DNA of 64,000 nt, from positions 1,116,001 to 1,180,000 of the forward strand of contig OZ241752.1 in the NCBI GenBank assembly GCA_965201155.1, given 5' to 3'. A program made the translations under genes and the position numbers. The notes beneath the pieces were generated by a model. It saw only the letters and a list, made by a program, of their open reading frames with translations. It made no database searches and had not been told where the DNA came from. Of the stretch, positions 34,054-42,217 are shown one piece after another. Numbering within the stretch: position 1 is the stretch's first letter; every line of letters starts with the position of its first letter. The stretch is from JANQOH01 sp965201155 (lineage in GTDB: Bacteria > Pseudomonadota > Alphaproteobacteria > UBA7887).

Positions 34054-35052
34054 ATGCCTTGTCCGTGCGGCTGCGGAAAGGATGTGGAGCCGGGCAGCAA
34101 TTTTCTGTCCGGACACGAGCGGGCGCTGCAGGCGCCGCAGGACGGCCCGCAAGGCCCGGCCTCGCCGCCCTGGGCCTGGCCTGACGCAGAGTGGCGCCGC
34201 CGCGTCGGGCAGGTGCGCGCCGGACGGAAGCTGCGCCCGCGGCGCTGGCCCGGCGGCGCCCGCTGCGCCGTCGCCCTGTCGTTCGATTCCGACCATGAAA
34301 GCAACGAACTGCGTGATGGCGGCGACTCCATCGGGCGCCTGTCCTGGGGGCAATACGGCCACCGCGTCGGCGTACCGCGCATTCTTGACCTGCTGGCCCG
34401 TCACGAGGTTCCCGCCTCATTCTTCGTGCCGGCGGTGATAGCCCAACTCTACCCCGATGAACAGCGCCGCATCGTCGCCGAGGGCCATGAGATCGGCTTG
34501 CATGGCTGGATTCACGAACTCAACTCGGTGCTGCCCGAACAGGCGGAGCGGGGCCTGTTGCTGCGCGCCGCTGAAGTGCTGGAAGACATCACCGGTGCGT
34601 GCCCGGCGGGAATGCGCACGCCGTCATGGGATTTCAGCCCCCACACGCTCGCCATCGCCGAGGAAATGGGCCTGACCTACGACTCATCGCTGATGGCCGA
34701 CGAGGATTGTTACGAACTGCTTGCGGCGGGCCGCCCCACCGGCATTGTGGAAGTGCCCGTGGAATGGGTCCGCGATGATGCGGTCTATTTCATGATGCAC
34801 CGGCATCAGGGCTTGCGGCCCTATACGCCGCCGGCGGATGTGTTTGACATTTTCCGCCGCGAATTCGACGGCGCGTGGGAAGAGCGCGGGTTGTGCCAGC
34901 TTACCTTTCACCCACATATCATCGGTTATCGCTCGCGTATCTGGATTGTCGAGGCACTGATCCGCCATGCGCGCGACCGCGGTAGTGTATGGTTCGCCAC
35001 CCATGCGCAGGTTGCCGAATGGGTGCTGGCCGAATGCGCCGCCGGTTCATGA
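34054..35052 (+). CDS. polysaccharide deacetylase family protein with Cys-rich N-terminus
   Basis: A 332-residue NodB-homology protein. The carbohydrate-esterase core begins at RCAVALSFDSDHESNEL (motif 1, Asp pair with D in FDSDHE), then GHEIGLHGWIHELN (motif 2, HxxxH-like), AGMRTPSWDFSPHTL (motif 3), and LTFHPHIIGYRSR (motif 5). The arrangement resembles cytosolic peptidoglycan-deacetylase-like/allantoinase-type enzymes such as PuuE. An additional N-terminal piece, MPCPCGCGKDVEPGSNFLSG, looks like a small zinc-binding hook. The start at 34054 follows AAGGGAGAA. Its stop overlaps the next ATG (ATGA). Confidence 0.85.
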   Translation: MPCPCGCGKDVEPGSNFLSGHERALQAPQDGPQGPASPPWAWPDAEWRRRVGQVRAGRKLRPRRWPGGARCAVALSFDSDHESNELRDGGDSIGRLSWGQYGHRVGVPRILDLLARHEVPASFFVPAVIAQLYPDEQRRIVAEGHEIGLHGWIHELNSVLPEQAERGLLLRAAEVLEDITGACPAGMRTPSWDFSPHTLAIAEEMGLTYDSSLMADEDCYELLAAGRPTGIVEVPVEWVRDDAVYFMMHRHQGLRPYTPPADVFDIFRREFDGAWEERGLCQLTFHPHIIGYRSRIWIVEALIRHARDRGSVWFATHAQVAEWVLAECAAGS

Positions 35053-36071
35053 ACACGTTTCCCGCGTTCGCGCCGCGCGCGCCCTGGTGGGGCGGCGACC
35101 TGCAGACCCTGCGCAATGTGCTGCGCCCGCCGCCGCCGGGCGGCGGCGGCGAGGTGCTCACCTTTCCCATGAACGATGCTTCGGGCGACTCGCTGCTCGG
35201 GCGGCTGCAACACCCCCCGGCGCCGCGCGCCTGGCCTCTCATGCTCCTGATCCACGGGCTCACGGGATGCGAGGACAGCGCCTATATGCGCGCCGGCGCC
35301 GCTTTTTTCCTGGATCACGGCCATGCCGTATTGCTGCTGAACCTGCGCGGCGCAGGGCCCTCGCGCGGCGCGTGCCGCGAGCGCTACCATGCCGGCCGCA
35401 CAGCGGACCTGCGGCGTGTGATCGCGAGCCTGCCCGAACACCTCACAGCGGCCGGAATCGTCCTTATGGGCTATTCGCTCGGCGCCAACATGATGCTGAA
35501 ATATCTCGGCGAACCCGGCCTTGCGGAGAGCATTTGCGCTGCCGTCTCCGTTTCCGCGCCCATCGACCTCGCGGCGACCTGGCGTCAATTCGCGCGCCCG
35601 CGCAATATTCTCTACCACCGCTGGCTTCTGGCGCGGATGAAGGAGGAAACACTGACGCCCGCCATCGACCTCGATCCCGCCGCGCGCGCGGCCGTTGCAG
35701 CAGCGCGCACCATCCGCGGGTTCGACGATGTCTATGTGGCGCCGTGCAACGGCTTTGCCGATGCCGATGACTATTACGCGCGCTGCTCGGCGCTGGGGTT
35801 TCTGGACCGCATCACCACGCCGACACTGCTTGTCCATGCGGAGGACGACCCGTGGATTCCGGCGGCGCCCTATCGCAGCGCCGCCTGCCGCGATGCCGCG
35901 GCCTGCAAGGTGCTGCTGAGCGCCGGCGGCGGCCATGTCGGGTTCCACGGACGCGGCAGCACCGCCGCATGGCATAATCGCTGCGCCGCGCATTTCGTCG
36001 ACAGTGTCACGGGGGGCGTGTTGGCCCCTTCTCCTGTTCAGCAAGCGCTGCCGTCGAATTCCTCGCGGTAA
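35049..36071 (+). CDS. YheT family alpha/beta hydrolase
   Basis: A 340-residue hydrolase. It begins FAPRAPWWGGDLQTL, the YheT/UPF0017 signature, with LMLLIHGLTGCEDSAYMRAG (oxyanion region), nucleophile elbow VLMGYSLGANMMLKYLGE (Ser), acid in TPTLLVHAEDDPWIP, and the catalytic His in GGHVGF. Such hydrolases act on esters of unknown identity. The ATG overlaps the deacetylase stop by 4 bp, so translation is coupled. It ends directly against the barrel fragment that follows. Confidence 0.9.
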   Translation: MNTFPAFAPRAPWWGGDLQTLRNVLRPPPPGGGGEVLTFPMNDASGDSLLGRLQHPPAPRAWPLMLLIHGLTGCEDSAYMRAGAAFFLDHGHAVLLLNLRGAGPSRGACRERYHAGRTADLRRVIASLPEHLTAAGIVLMGYSLGANMMLKYLGEPGLAESICAAVSVSAPIDLAATWRQFARPRNILYHRWLLARMKEETLTPAIDLDPAARAAVAAARTIRGFDDVYVAPCNGFADADDYYARCSALGFLDRITTPTLLVHAEDDPWIPAAPYRSAACRDAAACKVLLSAGGGHVGFHGRGSTAAWHNRCAAHFVDSVTGGVLAPSPVQQALPSNSSR

Positions 36072-36560
36072 ATGGCTTCGACGCGCCATGTCCGGGGTCG
36101 CTACGAGACCGGTCTCCAGGGCCGCTGGTACGATGCCGACGCGGCGCTTACGGGCATCGGCGAGCAGGGCGTGCGGGCGATCCTGGCGCTGCAGCCGCGT
36201 GCCGACGGGTCGGGCCTCGGGGTGATGCTGTCACCCGGCTGGGGCACGGCTCCCACCGGTTTGTCCGGCGAACAGGGCCTCATGGGCGGATTCAGCCATC
36301 ATGCCCGTCCGGCCTACCTCGCCGAAACCGAGCCGGCACTGCGCCTCGACGGTCGTGTCTCCTGGGGCGCGGGGATCAGCAGCCAGCATGTGCTCCGGCC
36401 ATGGACGGAGTTCTCGCTTGACGAGACCTCCACCCGCAATCTGCGCCTTGGCGTCGGGCTTGAGGGCCCGCTGTACATGAACCTGGCGCTCGAGCGTCGG
36501 GAAAGCGCCGATCAGCCGGTCAGCCACGGCATATTCCTGCGGCTCGATACGCTGTTCTGA
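36072..36560 (+). pseudogene. autotransporter-type beta-barrel, C-terminal fragment
   Basis: A 162-residue frame starting at the base after the YheT stop. Blocks such as ILALQPRADGSGLGVMLSPG, EQGLMGG, and NLRLGVGLEGPLYMNLALER, with a final Phe after HGIFLRLDTLF, match the last strands of large alphaproteobacterial autotransporter barrels. There is no signal peptide and no passenger, and a complete barrel needs about 250-300 residues. It is therefore either a remnant left by a deletion that fused it to the hydrolase operon or an in-frame leftover with no function. It is followed by a strong terminator. Confidence 0.6.
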
Positions 36561-36614
36561 GTATGCCGGACCGACAGGTACCGGCACAGGGGTGAAAACC
36601 CCGGAAGCAAATGG

Positions 36615-36644
36615 GCGGCGGCAGGAAACTGCCGCCGCTTTTTT
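36615..36644 (+). terminator. intrinsic terminator after barrel fragment
   Basis: A perfect 10-bp stem, GCGGCGGCAG with CTGCCGCCGC, a 4-base loop GAAA, and six T residues directly after. This is the clearest rho-independent terminator in the window. It would end the deacetylase-hydrolase-barrel transcript. Confidence 0.92.
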
Positions 36645-36760
36645 GGCGGGTGCTGCCCGGCCTGCGGCGCGATCGCGCTGCGGAGTGCCGTTGGCAGTCG
36701 CCTGCTTTACCGGGACTCCTCTGTGGGGTAGCTTCTGCCTCTGCCAAGGAGGCCGTGGTC

Positions 36761-37435
36761 ATGGCTGCCATTGACGATATCCCGTCCGACCTGACATTGG
36801 AACTTGGTCCGGACAAGGTTCCCTACCGCGACTTCGGGCGCGCGGTATCGGCTTTCGCCAACCTGCTCAGCGAAGTCTCCGAGGAGGCATGCGGTGACTC
36901 GAAAGCCGTTCAGTGGGAAATCTCGGTTTCGGAAGGCAGTTTGCTCATACGAGCGGACATACCTGCAACGACGGATATCAAATCTGCGAATCTCATTCGA
37001 GGCGCCGTGCAGCGCCCCTCTGAACGGCTGAGGCGGACGCTTGACCGCTTCCCTCGCGTCGCTCCGGTAACAAGACTCCTGACGGGTGAAGACCGGTGCG
37101 ACATCCTGGCCGAAAGACACGGAGAAACCGGGCGGCATCCCAGTCAGATTGCCGAATATGGTACCGTAGAGGGCATCCTCGACACGCTCAGCGCACGCGG
37201 GCGTCTTCGCTTCACGATTTCAGAGCCGATCTGGAACATGGCCGTGCGGTGCATCGTTCCCGATGAACAGGCCGAAGCCATGCGGACCATGTGGCGCCAG
37301 CGTGTGGCTGCGCACGGGATGGTCCAGTACGACCGGGAAGGATTGCCGACCAGTATCCGGGCAGATGAGGTCAAACCGTTCCCCTGGGACGAAACCCCGA
37401 TAAGGGAGTATCGCGGAATACTCGCCGCCGACTGA
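36761..37435 (+). CDS. hypothetical protein paired with PIN nuclease
   Basis: A 224-residue soluble protein of no family I can name. Readable features: LTLELGPDKVPYRDFGRAVS at the start, a central basic stretch RPSERLRRTLDRFPRVAPVT, a beta-rich part RGRLRFTISEPIWNMAVRCI, and the C-terminal PWDETPIREYRGILA. Its stop overlaps the PIN gene start (TGATG), so the two are translated together, as antitoxin-toxin pairs are, but at 224 residues it is large for an antitoxin. CAAGGAGG precedes the ATG. A 44-bp piece of its LDRFPRVAPVT region recurs at 41404-41447. Confidence 0.7.
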   Translation: MAAIDDIPSDLTLELGPDKVPYRDFGRAVSAFANLLSEVSEEACGDSKAVQWEISVSEGSLLIRADIPATTDIKSANLIRGAVQRPSERLRRTLDRFPRVAPVTRLLTGEDRCDILAERHGETGRHPSQIAEYGTVEGILDTLSARGRLRFTISEPIWNMAVRCIVPDEQAEAMRTMWRQRVAAHGMVQYDREGLPTSIRADEVKPFPWDETPIREYRGILAAD

Positions 37436-37893
37436 TGGCCACGCGGCGATATTGGGATTCGGCCTGCTTTCTGGCTTGGCTGCAAGGGGAAGAGGGGCGG
37501 GTCGACAGGTGCGATGCGGTTCTTTCCCTGGCCGAGCGCGGCAGGATTGAGATCGTGACAAGCGTATTCACCCTTACCGAAGTTCTGCGGCTGCGCCCCA
37601 GGGACGCGCTGCCCGGAGAGCGGCGCGCTGCGGTCGAGTCGCTCTTCAACCGCCCGGCCATTCGAACGATGATGCTTACCCGGCGGCTGGCCGAGGCGGC
37701 CCGCGAACTGGTATGGGATCAAGGCGTTTCTCCGAAGGATGCTGTCCATGTTGCCTCAGCTTTGGCGGCCAGAGTGGACGTGCTCAACACCTTCGACAAC
37801 CTTTTGATCGGCAAGAGTGGGCAACTCGGCAACCCACCCCTTGTTATCGAAGAACCGACTGTCGATGAGCCGGAGTTGGATTTTGACGGATGA
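37435..37893 (+). CDS. PIN domain protein (VapC-like nuclease)
   Basis: A 152-residue predicted ribonuclease. Acidic residues sit where PIN nucleases need them: WDSACFLAWLQGEEG (first Asp), TSVFTLTEVLRL (Glu), SPKDAVHVASALA (Asp), and LNTFDNLLIG (Asp). It starts with ATG overlapping the stop of the preceding hypothetical gene. The four-acid set appears complete, so activity is plausible, with the upstream protein as partner. The C-terminal tail is rich in acidic residues. Confidence 0.82.
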   Translation: MATRRYWDSACFLAWLQGEEGRVDRCDAVLSLAERGRIEIVTSVFTLTEVLRLRPRDALPGERRAAVESLFNRPAIRTMMLTRRLAEAARELVWDQGVSPKDAVHVASALAARVDVLNTFDNLLIGKSGQLGNPPLVIEEPTVDEPELDFDG

Positions 37894-38408
37894 AGAGGTG
37901 AAATCCCGACGTGACCGCTTCATCGAGACGGCCCGCGAGCCGGGCTGCGACGGCCCCGCGGCAAGCCGGTAACCGGTGGCCCGGTTGAAGCCAGCCTTCG
38001 CCGCTGCTACCTTGATCGTGCTGGTCTTCTTCAGGGTCATGAACAGCCTCTTCTGGCGATCGGTGATATGACGCCTGCGCAACGCTGCGCGCCCCACGTT
38101 GGGAAAAGCGCAAGCATTCGCCCAGCCGACCGAACCCGCCTGAAGACAAGGGAATTTTGCGAACAGTCGGCGCGAAACTCCGGTCGGGCTAAGCCCTCCC
38201 TACGCTCCGCGCCAGTTGATTGTCGCGCTGCAGATACGCCCACCTCGCTCTTGGTGCCGCTATAGGGCTTCGGCTGCACGCATCGGCGACAGCATCGGCC
38301 AGCCCTTCGTTCCGGCGCCGGAGTTGAACGTCGAGCGACCTTGTAATCCTTGCGATTTTGCCGGAAACAAGGCATCAATCCGAAATGCAAGGACAATTGG
38401 AGAAGGGA
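37894..38408. other. intergenic region with IS21-type remnant
   Basis: About 515 bp between the PIN gene and the AbrB antitoxin. The left 180 bp hold a transposase remnant (listed separately). The remainder to 38408 has no recognised gene or repeat. It ends with GAGAAGGGA, the ribosome site of the AbrB gene. Confidence 0.45.
37950..38075 (-). pseudogene. IS21-type IstA transposase, N-terminal remnant
   Basis: On the minus strand, RRRHITDRQKRLFMTLKKTS then TIKVAAAKAGFNRATGYRLA closely follows the helix-turn-helix start of IS21-family IstA proteins (HITDxQxRxYMxxRQTHTxxxAAAKAGFSxATGYRIE). Homology ends after about 45 residues, well short of the DDE domain of the roughly 500-residue protein, and IstB is absent. 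It is a fragment of an insertion sequence. Confidence 0.65.
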
Positions 38409-38645
38409 ATGGTTGAATCCGCGATAACGTCGAAAGGCCAGACGACCTTGCCCAAGGTCGTCCGGGAAGCGCTCGGGGTCGAGCCCGGGGATCGCCCGCG
38501 CTACGTCATATTCGACAACAACGAAGTGCGCTTGATCCCTGTTCGCCCCCTGTCGCGGCTATTCGGAGTCCTTCGGCACGAAGGGCCGCGGGTGACGCTT
38601 GAGGACATGCAACGCGCCATTGCGGACGGGGCAAAGGGGACGTGA
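38409..38645 (+). CDS. AbrB/MazE-type antitoxin
   Basis: A 78-residue swapped-hairpin AbrB protein: MVESAITSKGQTTLPKVVRE then ALGVEPGDRPRYVIFDNNEV, the classical DNA-binding domain, followed by a toxin-binding tail. GAAGGGA lies before the ATG. Its TGA overlaps the GTG of what should be a VapC gene, but that gene is cut after four codons. The antitoxin itself looks intact and is now an orphan. Confidence 0.87.
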   Translation: MVESAITSKGQTTLPKVVREALGVEPGDRPRYVIFDNNEVRLIPVRPLSRLFGVLRHEGPRVTLEDMQRAIADGAKGT

Positions 38646-38674
38646 TCGCGGTTGAACGGTTCAGTCATAGCTGA
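38642..38674 (+). pseudogene. VapC-type toxin, only start codons remain
   Basis: GTG at 38642 overlaps the antitoxin stop (GTGA) and reads VIAVERFSHS then stop. VapC partners of AbrB antitoxins begin MIAVDTNVLVR; here homology ends after IAV, and the sequence enters the convergent ferredoxin reductase gene. The deletion junction is near 38654. Confidence 0.5.
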
Positions 38675-39722
38675 CTGAAAGGCTGCCTGTCATGGGCAGT
38701 GCCTGACAGGTCAGTATGGCGCCGTTGTCGATGTCCTTGTCCGCCAGCGCCATGCGGGCGCGCATGTGAACGTCGCCGTTGGTCAGTTTGCCGCGACAAG
38801 CGCCGCAGAAGCCGGATTGGCAGGAGAAGGGCGGATTCAGCCCGGCAGCCCTCGTTGCTTCCAGAACGGTTTGGCACTGGGCGATGTCAACGCCATGGGT
38901 TTGCCCGGCCAGCGTGATTTGAGCCTTCGCTGCAACGCCTTCGACGCTGGTCTCCAATTCCGCTGCGCCGCCATAGCTTTCCATGTGGATGCGGCCGGCG
39001 GGTACGTCGAGGCCCATGAGCGCTGTTTTGACGGCCTTGTTCATCCCACCGGGTCCACAGACGTAATACTGCGCGTCCTGTGCATAAGGCGGATTTTCGG
39101 TGATCAACGCTTCAACGGCATCCTTGTCTATGCGACCCGAGCGCCAATAATCTGTTGGCGACCACCACCGTGGTTTGGAAAAGACATGATGGATCGACAT
39201 GTGATCCGCATTCGCTTCCCGGACCGCGTTCAGATCATCTTTCAGCAGGATGCTTTTCTCGTTGTCGTTGCCATAAGCCAGATGGGCGAAGGAATGGGGC
39301 TCTGCCTCCATGACCGAGGCGAGCATGGCGTAGAGCGGCGTGATACCGGAGCCTGCGCCGAAGAAATAATGCGTGCGTCGGGCGGTTGCTCCGGGGTCGA
39401 GGCAGAACCCGCCGAAGGGTGGCATGACATCGATCACGTCGCCCTTATGAATGGTGTCGTTGATATGGTTGCTCACTCGGCCATCCTTGACCCGCTTCAC
39501 GGTAATCCGCAGCGGCTCACCGGTAAAGGGCGAAGAAGAGATCGAATAGCTGCGCCGCTCCTCTTCGCCATTCACCATGAAGCGGACGGACAGGTGCTGA
39601 CCGGGACGCCAGTGGAAAGCCTTGCGCAAATTTTCAGGCACCTCGAATATGACCGTCTTGGCCATGCCGCCAATCTCTTCGCGAGTATCGAGAACGGTGA
39701 GGGGATGAAATTCGCGCGTCAT
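38661..39722 (-). CDS. ferredoxin-NAD(P)H reductase of Rieske oxygenase (hybrid flavin/2Fe-2S)
   Basis: A 353-residue electron-transfer protein. The FAD domain has RRSYSISSSPFTGEPLRITV (RxYS motif), the NAD domain HYFFGAGSGITPLYAML, and a C-terminal plant-type ferredoxin FSCQSGFCGACRGKL with a fourth Cys in LTCQALP. This order (FAD, NAD, 2Fe-2S) is that of GbcB/PaaE-type reductases. It passes electrons from NAD(P)H to the Rieske oxygenase encoded upstream, whose stop overlaps this ATG (ATGA). ATG 39722 is chosen for that overlap. Confidence 0.92.
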   Translation of the reverse strand: MTREFHPLTVLDTREEIGGMAKTVIFEVPENLRKAFHWRPGQHLSVRFMVNGEEERRSYSISSSPFTGEPLRITVKRVKDGRVSNHINDTIHKGDVIDVMPPFGGFCLDPGATARRTHYFFGAGSGITPLYAMLASVMEAEPHSFAHLAYGNDNEKSILLKDDLNAVREANADHMSIHHVFSKPRWWSPTDYWRSGRIDKDAVEALITENPPYAQDAQYYVCGPGGMNKAVKTALMGLDVPAGRIHMESYGGAAELETSVEGVAAKAQITLAGQTHGVDIAQCQTVLEATRAAGLNPPFSCQSGFCGACRGKLTNGDVHMRARMALADKDIDNGAILTCQALPMTGSLSVSYD

Positions 39723-40873
39723 TTGCCCTCTCCCAACCATTCCAGCACGACCTTCTGGTGCTCGGTCACAGTGCTTTCGCCAATCGCGGCAGGGCCGGTC
39801 TCGAAGTAGGGTGACTTCAGCGATTTCTGTTGCTGTTCACAGACATGGACATCCTCCGCGGTGAAGTCGCCACTGGCCATGGGGTCGTCACTGCCCATGG
39901 CGTCATGGTTCTCGTATTTTCCGGAAAGGCGGAACCTGGTCCAGAACATCGACGACTTGACGGACTGGGATGCGAACTTCCAACCAGATGAATTCGACAC
40001 TCGCCCCCTGTTCAGAACTCGCGTCAATTCCGGCCCCAGGGGCTCGACGATGAACACGTTCCAGCCATCCTCGAACCCGGCCAGCCCGATGCCCGGCCAG
40101 AGCATCGGCACCCATGCGCCATTCATATCCTCGGGGATCACGCGCGGCGCGATCAGCTTGCGATCCTGGTCCTTGGCGAAATCCTCAACTGGCGGTTCCC
40201 AAAACACGTAATGCGGCCCTTCCCAGTGATACCTGGCCGCCTTGTGGTCATACATTCGGAGGGTGCTTGAATGGAGATGGCTGAGGTGATAGACGTCGAT
40301 GTAATTCTCGACGACCACCTTCCAGTTGGCCTTGATCTCATAACTCCGGTTCAGCGCCGCATATTCCGCCATTTCTTCCGGGACATGGGGGCCGATATGC
40401 GGTTCGACCGGGCTGAACCACTCGGCGATGGAGGGTGCATTCGGGTCGGGATGGACGAAAAGCATCGACTTCCAGATATCGACCTTCGCAGGCTTCAATC
40501 CGAGGCAGGATTTATCGATCTGACCGAACTCTTCCCGCTCTTCGGGCACGGAGATCAGGTTGCCCTCGAGATCATAAGTCCAGTCGTGATAGGGGCAGGT
40601 CAGCGCTTTCCGGGTCTTGCCGACGGCGCGGATCAACTGCGTGCCGCGGTGGCGGCAGATATTGTGAAATGCCCTCAGTCGCCGGTCTCGGCCCATGATG
40701 ATGAAGATGTTGTTCAGCCCGGCTTGCACGGTGATGTACTGGCCCGGTTCGCTGATGTCCTCCATGAACCCGGCATAGCGCCATGTTCTGGAGAAAATCT
40801 CGCGCTGTTCGCGGTCGTACCATTCCTGTGAAGTGTAGGCTTCAACAGGCAGAAGGTGGAGCATGTTGGTCAT
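39719..40873 (-). CDS. Rieske aromatic ring-hydroxylating-type oxygenase alpha subunit (GbcA-like)
   Basis: A 384-residue oxygenase. The Rieske cluster ligands are Cys73/His75 in CRHRGTQLI and Cys93/His96 in CPYHDW. The mononuclear iron site shows ENYIDVYHLSHLH (His196, His201), and the N-terminal EAYTSQEWYDREQREIFSRT is typical of the choline monooxygenase / glycine betaine demethylase / stachydrine demethylase branch. With the adjacent reductase it could N-demethylate a quaternary amine; the substrate is inferred only. It follows the small membrane protein gene by 9 bp. Confidence 0.9.
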   Translation of the reverse strand: MTNMLHLLPVEAYTSQEWYDREQREIFSRTWRYAGFMEDISEPGQYITVQAGLNNIFIIMGRDRRLRAFHNICRHRGTQLIRAVGKTRKALTCPYHDWTYDLEGNLISVPEEREEFGQIDKSCLGLKPAKVDIWKSMLFVHPDPNAPSIAEWFSPVEPHIGPHVPEEMAEYAALNRSYEIKANWKVVVENYIDVYHLSHLHSSTLRMYDHKAARYHWEGPHYVFWEPPVEDFAKDQDRKLIAPRVIPEDMNGAWVPMLWPGIGLAGFEDGWNVFIVEPLGPELTRVLNRGRVSNSSGWKFASQSVKSSMFWTRFRLSGKYENHDAMGSDDPMASGDFTAEDVHVCEQQQKSLKSPYFETGPAAIGESTVTEHQKVVLEWLGEGK

Positions 40874-40882
40874 CGCGATCGT

Positions 40883-41137
40883 CTATCCGGCCAAGGCCGG
40901 GAAGAAGTCCCCGGCGATCATCAAAACACCCAGCACAAGCCAGGCCACCTGAATGAGCCAGAAGAGGATCGGATCTGTGGCACGCAAAACTTCCGTGAGC
41001 AAAAAGGCTTGCCCGGTTGCCATGCTCGAGATGATCCAGAAAAGGAACAATACCCCCCACAGGGCCTGAAAGCCAAAGGCGGTCGATATCATCAGAGCGG
41101 CAAATACAATGTAGTTGGCGGTTTGGTTTCGTTTCAT
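40883..41137 (-). CDS. small membrane protein of the Rieske operon
   Basis: An 84-residue hydrophobic protein with about three membrane segments: NYIVFAALMISTAFGFQALW, GVLFLFWIISSMATG, and LFWLIQVAWLVLGVLMIAGD. I do not recognise the family. AGAGG lies before the ATG at 41137. It is the first gene of an operon with the Rieske oxygenase and reductase, so it could help with substrate uptake or anchor the complex. A longer frame from 41224 is not supported by a ribosome site. Confidence 0.65.
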   Translation of the reverse strand: MKRNQTANYIVFAALMISTAFGFQALWGVLFLFWIISSMATGQAFLLTEVLRATDPILFWLIQVAWLVLGVLMIAGDFFPALAG

Positions 41138-41959
41138 ATTTTGCCTCTTGATTCCCTGCACAGCGGATGCGCCGGCGACCTCGCCGCTTTCCACCAGTCG
41201 GCTGGCAATTTTCAGGGGTGCCAATGACGCTGCCTTGAAACCGAAACGCCGTCACACCTCGGACAGCAGCTCGAGTCTCGACAATACCGGCGTCAGCGTA
41301 GTTGGCCATCAATACCTCGACAACCGGGTTTCAAAGTCAAGGATCGCACCCGGCAGCACGGTTTCCCGGGCTTGGCAGGCCACTCGGGATGACTGGCAGC
41401 AGTCGCTTGATCGCTTTCCTCGCGTTGCTCCGGTAACGCGAATCCTGTCCGAATGCCCGACAAAACCGATATTGAGCGGGGCCAGACGGTGGCGCTGTAA
41501 CGAACCGCATCTTGCCGTTGCGCAGGTGCTCGGTCTGATTGTCGTTCAGGAAGTGCTCCAGGTAGACTCTTGCGTTCCGGGGAGCAAACTGAAGGCATGA
41601 TCGGGGTGAAGAGTACGTTTGATCGCGTCGCAATCGATGCATAGGTTGAACCCTCGAACGAACTGAGGAGGCATGGCCGGCCTTTCCGGCGTGAGCTTTC
41701 CTTGACCAACGATGGTCGACAATGGCATTGCCGCCACGGAGGCCGCGTACCCCCACCCGACCGCGCGGAAGCGCTTCTGCGTCGAGATCAAACCGGTGGT
41801 TATTGAAGCTGACTCGAACCATGGCCCGCTTTCGGGTCTCGATTGAGGTGAGCAACCAAACATGGAGCGGTCAGCAGCTATGGCATCGGGTATCGGCGTC
41901 GCGACCGCCCGCATCGCGGGGAGCCTGCCCGAACCGATCGTGGAGCCGGGTGGAAAACT
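41138..41959. other. degraded region with repeat copy and gene fragments
   Basis: About 820 bp with no intact gene of normal size. It contains the leader of the Rieske operon, a 44-bp fragment resembling the hypothetical gene at 37038 (41404-41447), and repeat copy R1 (41528-41675). Beyond these, 41860-41957 contains GIGVATARIAGSLPEPIVEP then a stop, which looks like the tail of an AlbA-type ATP-binding protein. It is a graveyard of accessory genes. Confidence 0.5.
41528..41675 (+). repeat. promoter-region repeat, copy R1
   Basis: Aligns with 42404-42550 (R2) over about 147 bp with scattered mismatches and one indel. Both copies end in GAGGAGGCA followed by a start-like codon. In R2 this leads into a FitA antitoxin; in R1 the following sequence has no antitoxin, so R1 is probably the control region of a lost paralogous locus. 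Confidence 0.75.
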
Positions 41960-42205
41960 ATGACAACCCTCGACCGCCTCGCCGGGTCGGTGAACGTCAC
42001 AAGTCTGAACGAGCGTCAGCGAGCAATCCTCGACTTGCTGGACCGGGCGGATGACGGCCTGTCATTGCGGGAAATCCACGCGCAGTTGCCACCGGGCACG
42101 ACGCTGCGCCAGGTCAGAAGGGCGCTGGCGGGATTGCGAGACCGCAGCCAGGCGCTTCCCTCAGGGGAAGGTCCCGCGTCCCGGTGGAAGCGGAGACAAG
42201 ACTGA
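41960..42205 (+). CDS. winged-helix fragment, possible tail of an AlbA-type ATP-binding protein
   Basis: An 81-residue frame. LNERQRAILDLLDRADDGLS then LREIHAQLPPGTTLRQVRRA then LAGLRDR reads as a winged helix. Just upstream, in another frame, SLPEPIVEPGGKL and a stop overlapping this ATG resembles the GLPEPxFEExGG tail of AlbA-containing ATP-binding regulators, which normally continues into such a winged helix. It may therefore be the frameshifted C-terminal remnant of that type rather than a free-standing regulator. Confidence 0.45.
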   Translation: MTTLDRLAGSVNVTSLNERQRAILDLLDRADDGLSLREIHAQLPPGTTLRQVRRALAGLRDRSQALPSGEGPASRWKRRQD

Positions 42206-42217
42206 AAGGCGAATTTT

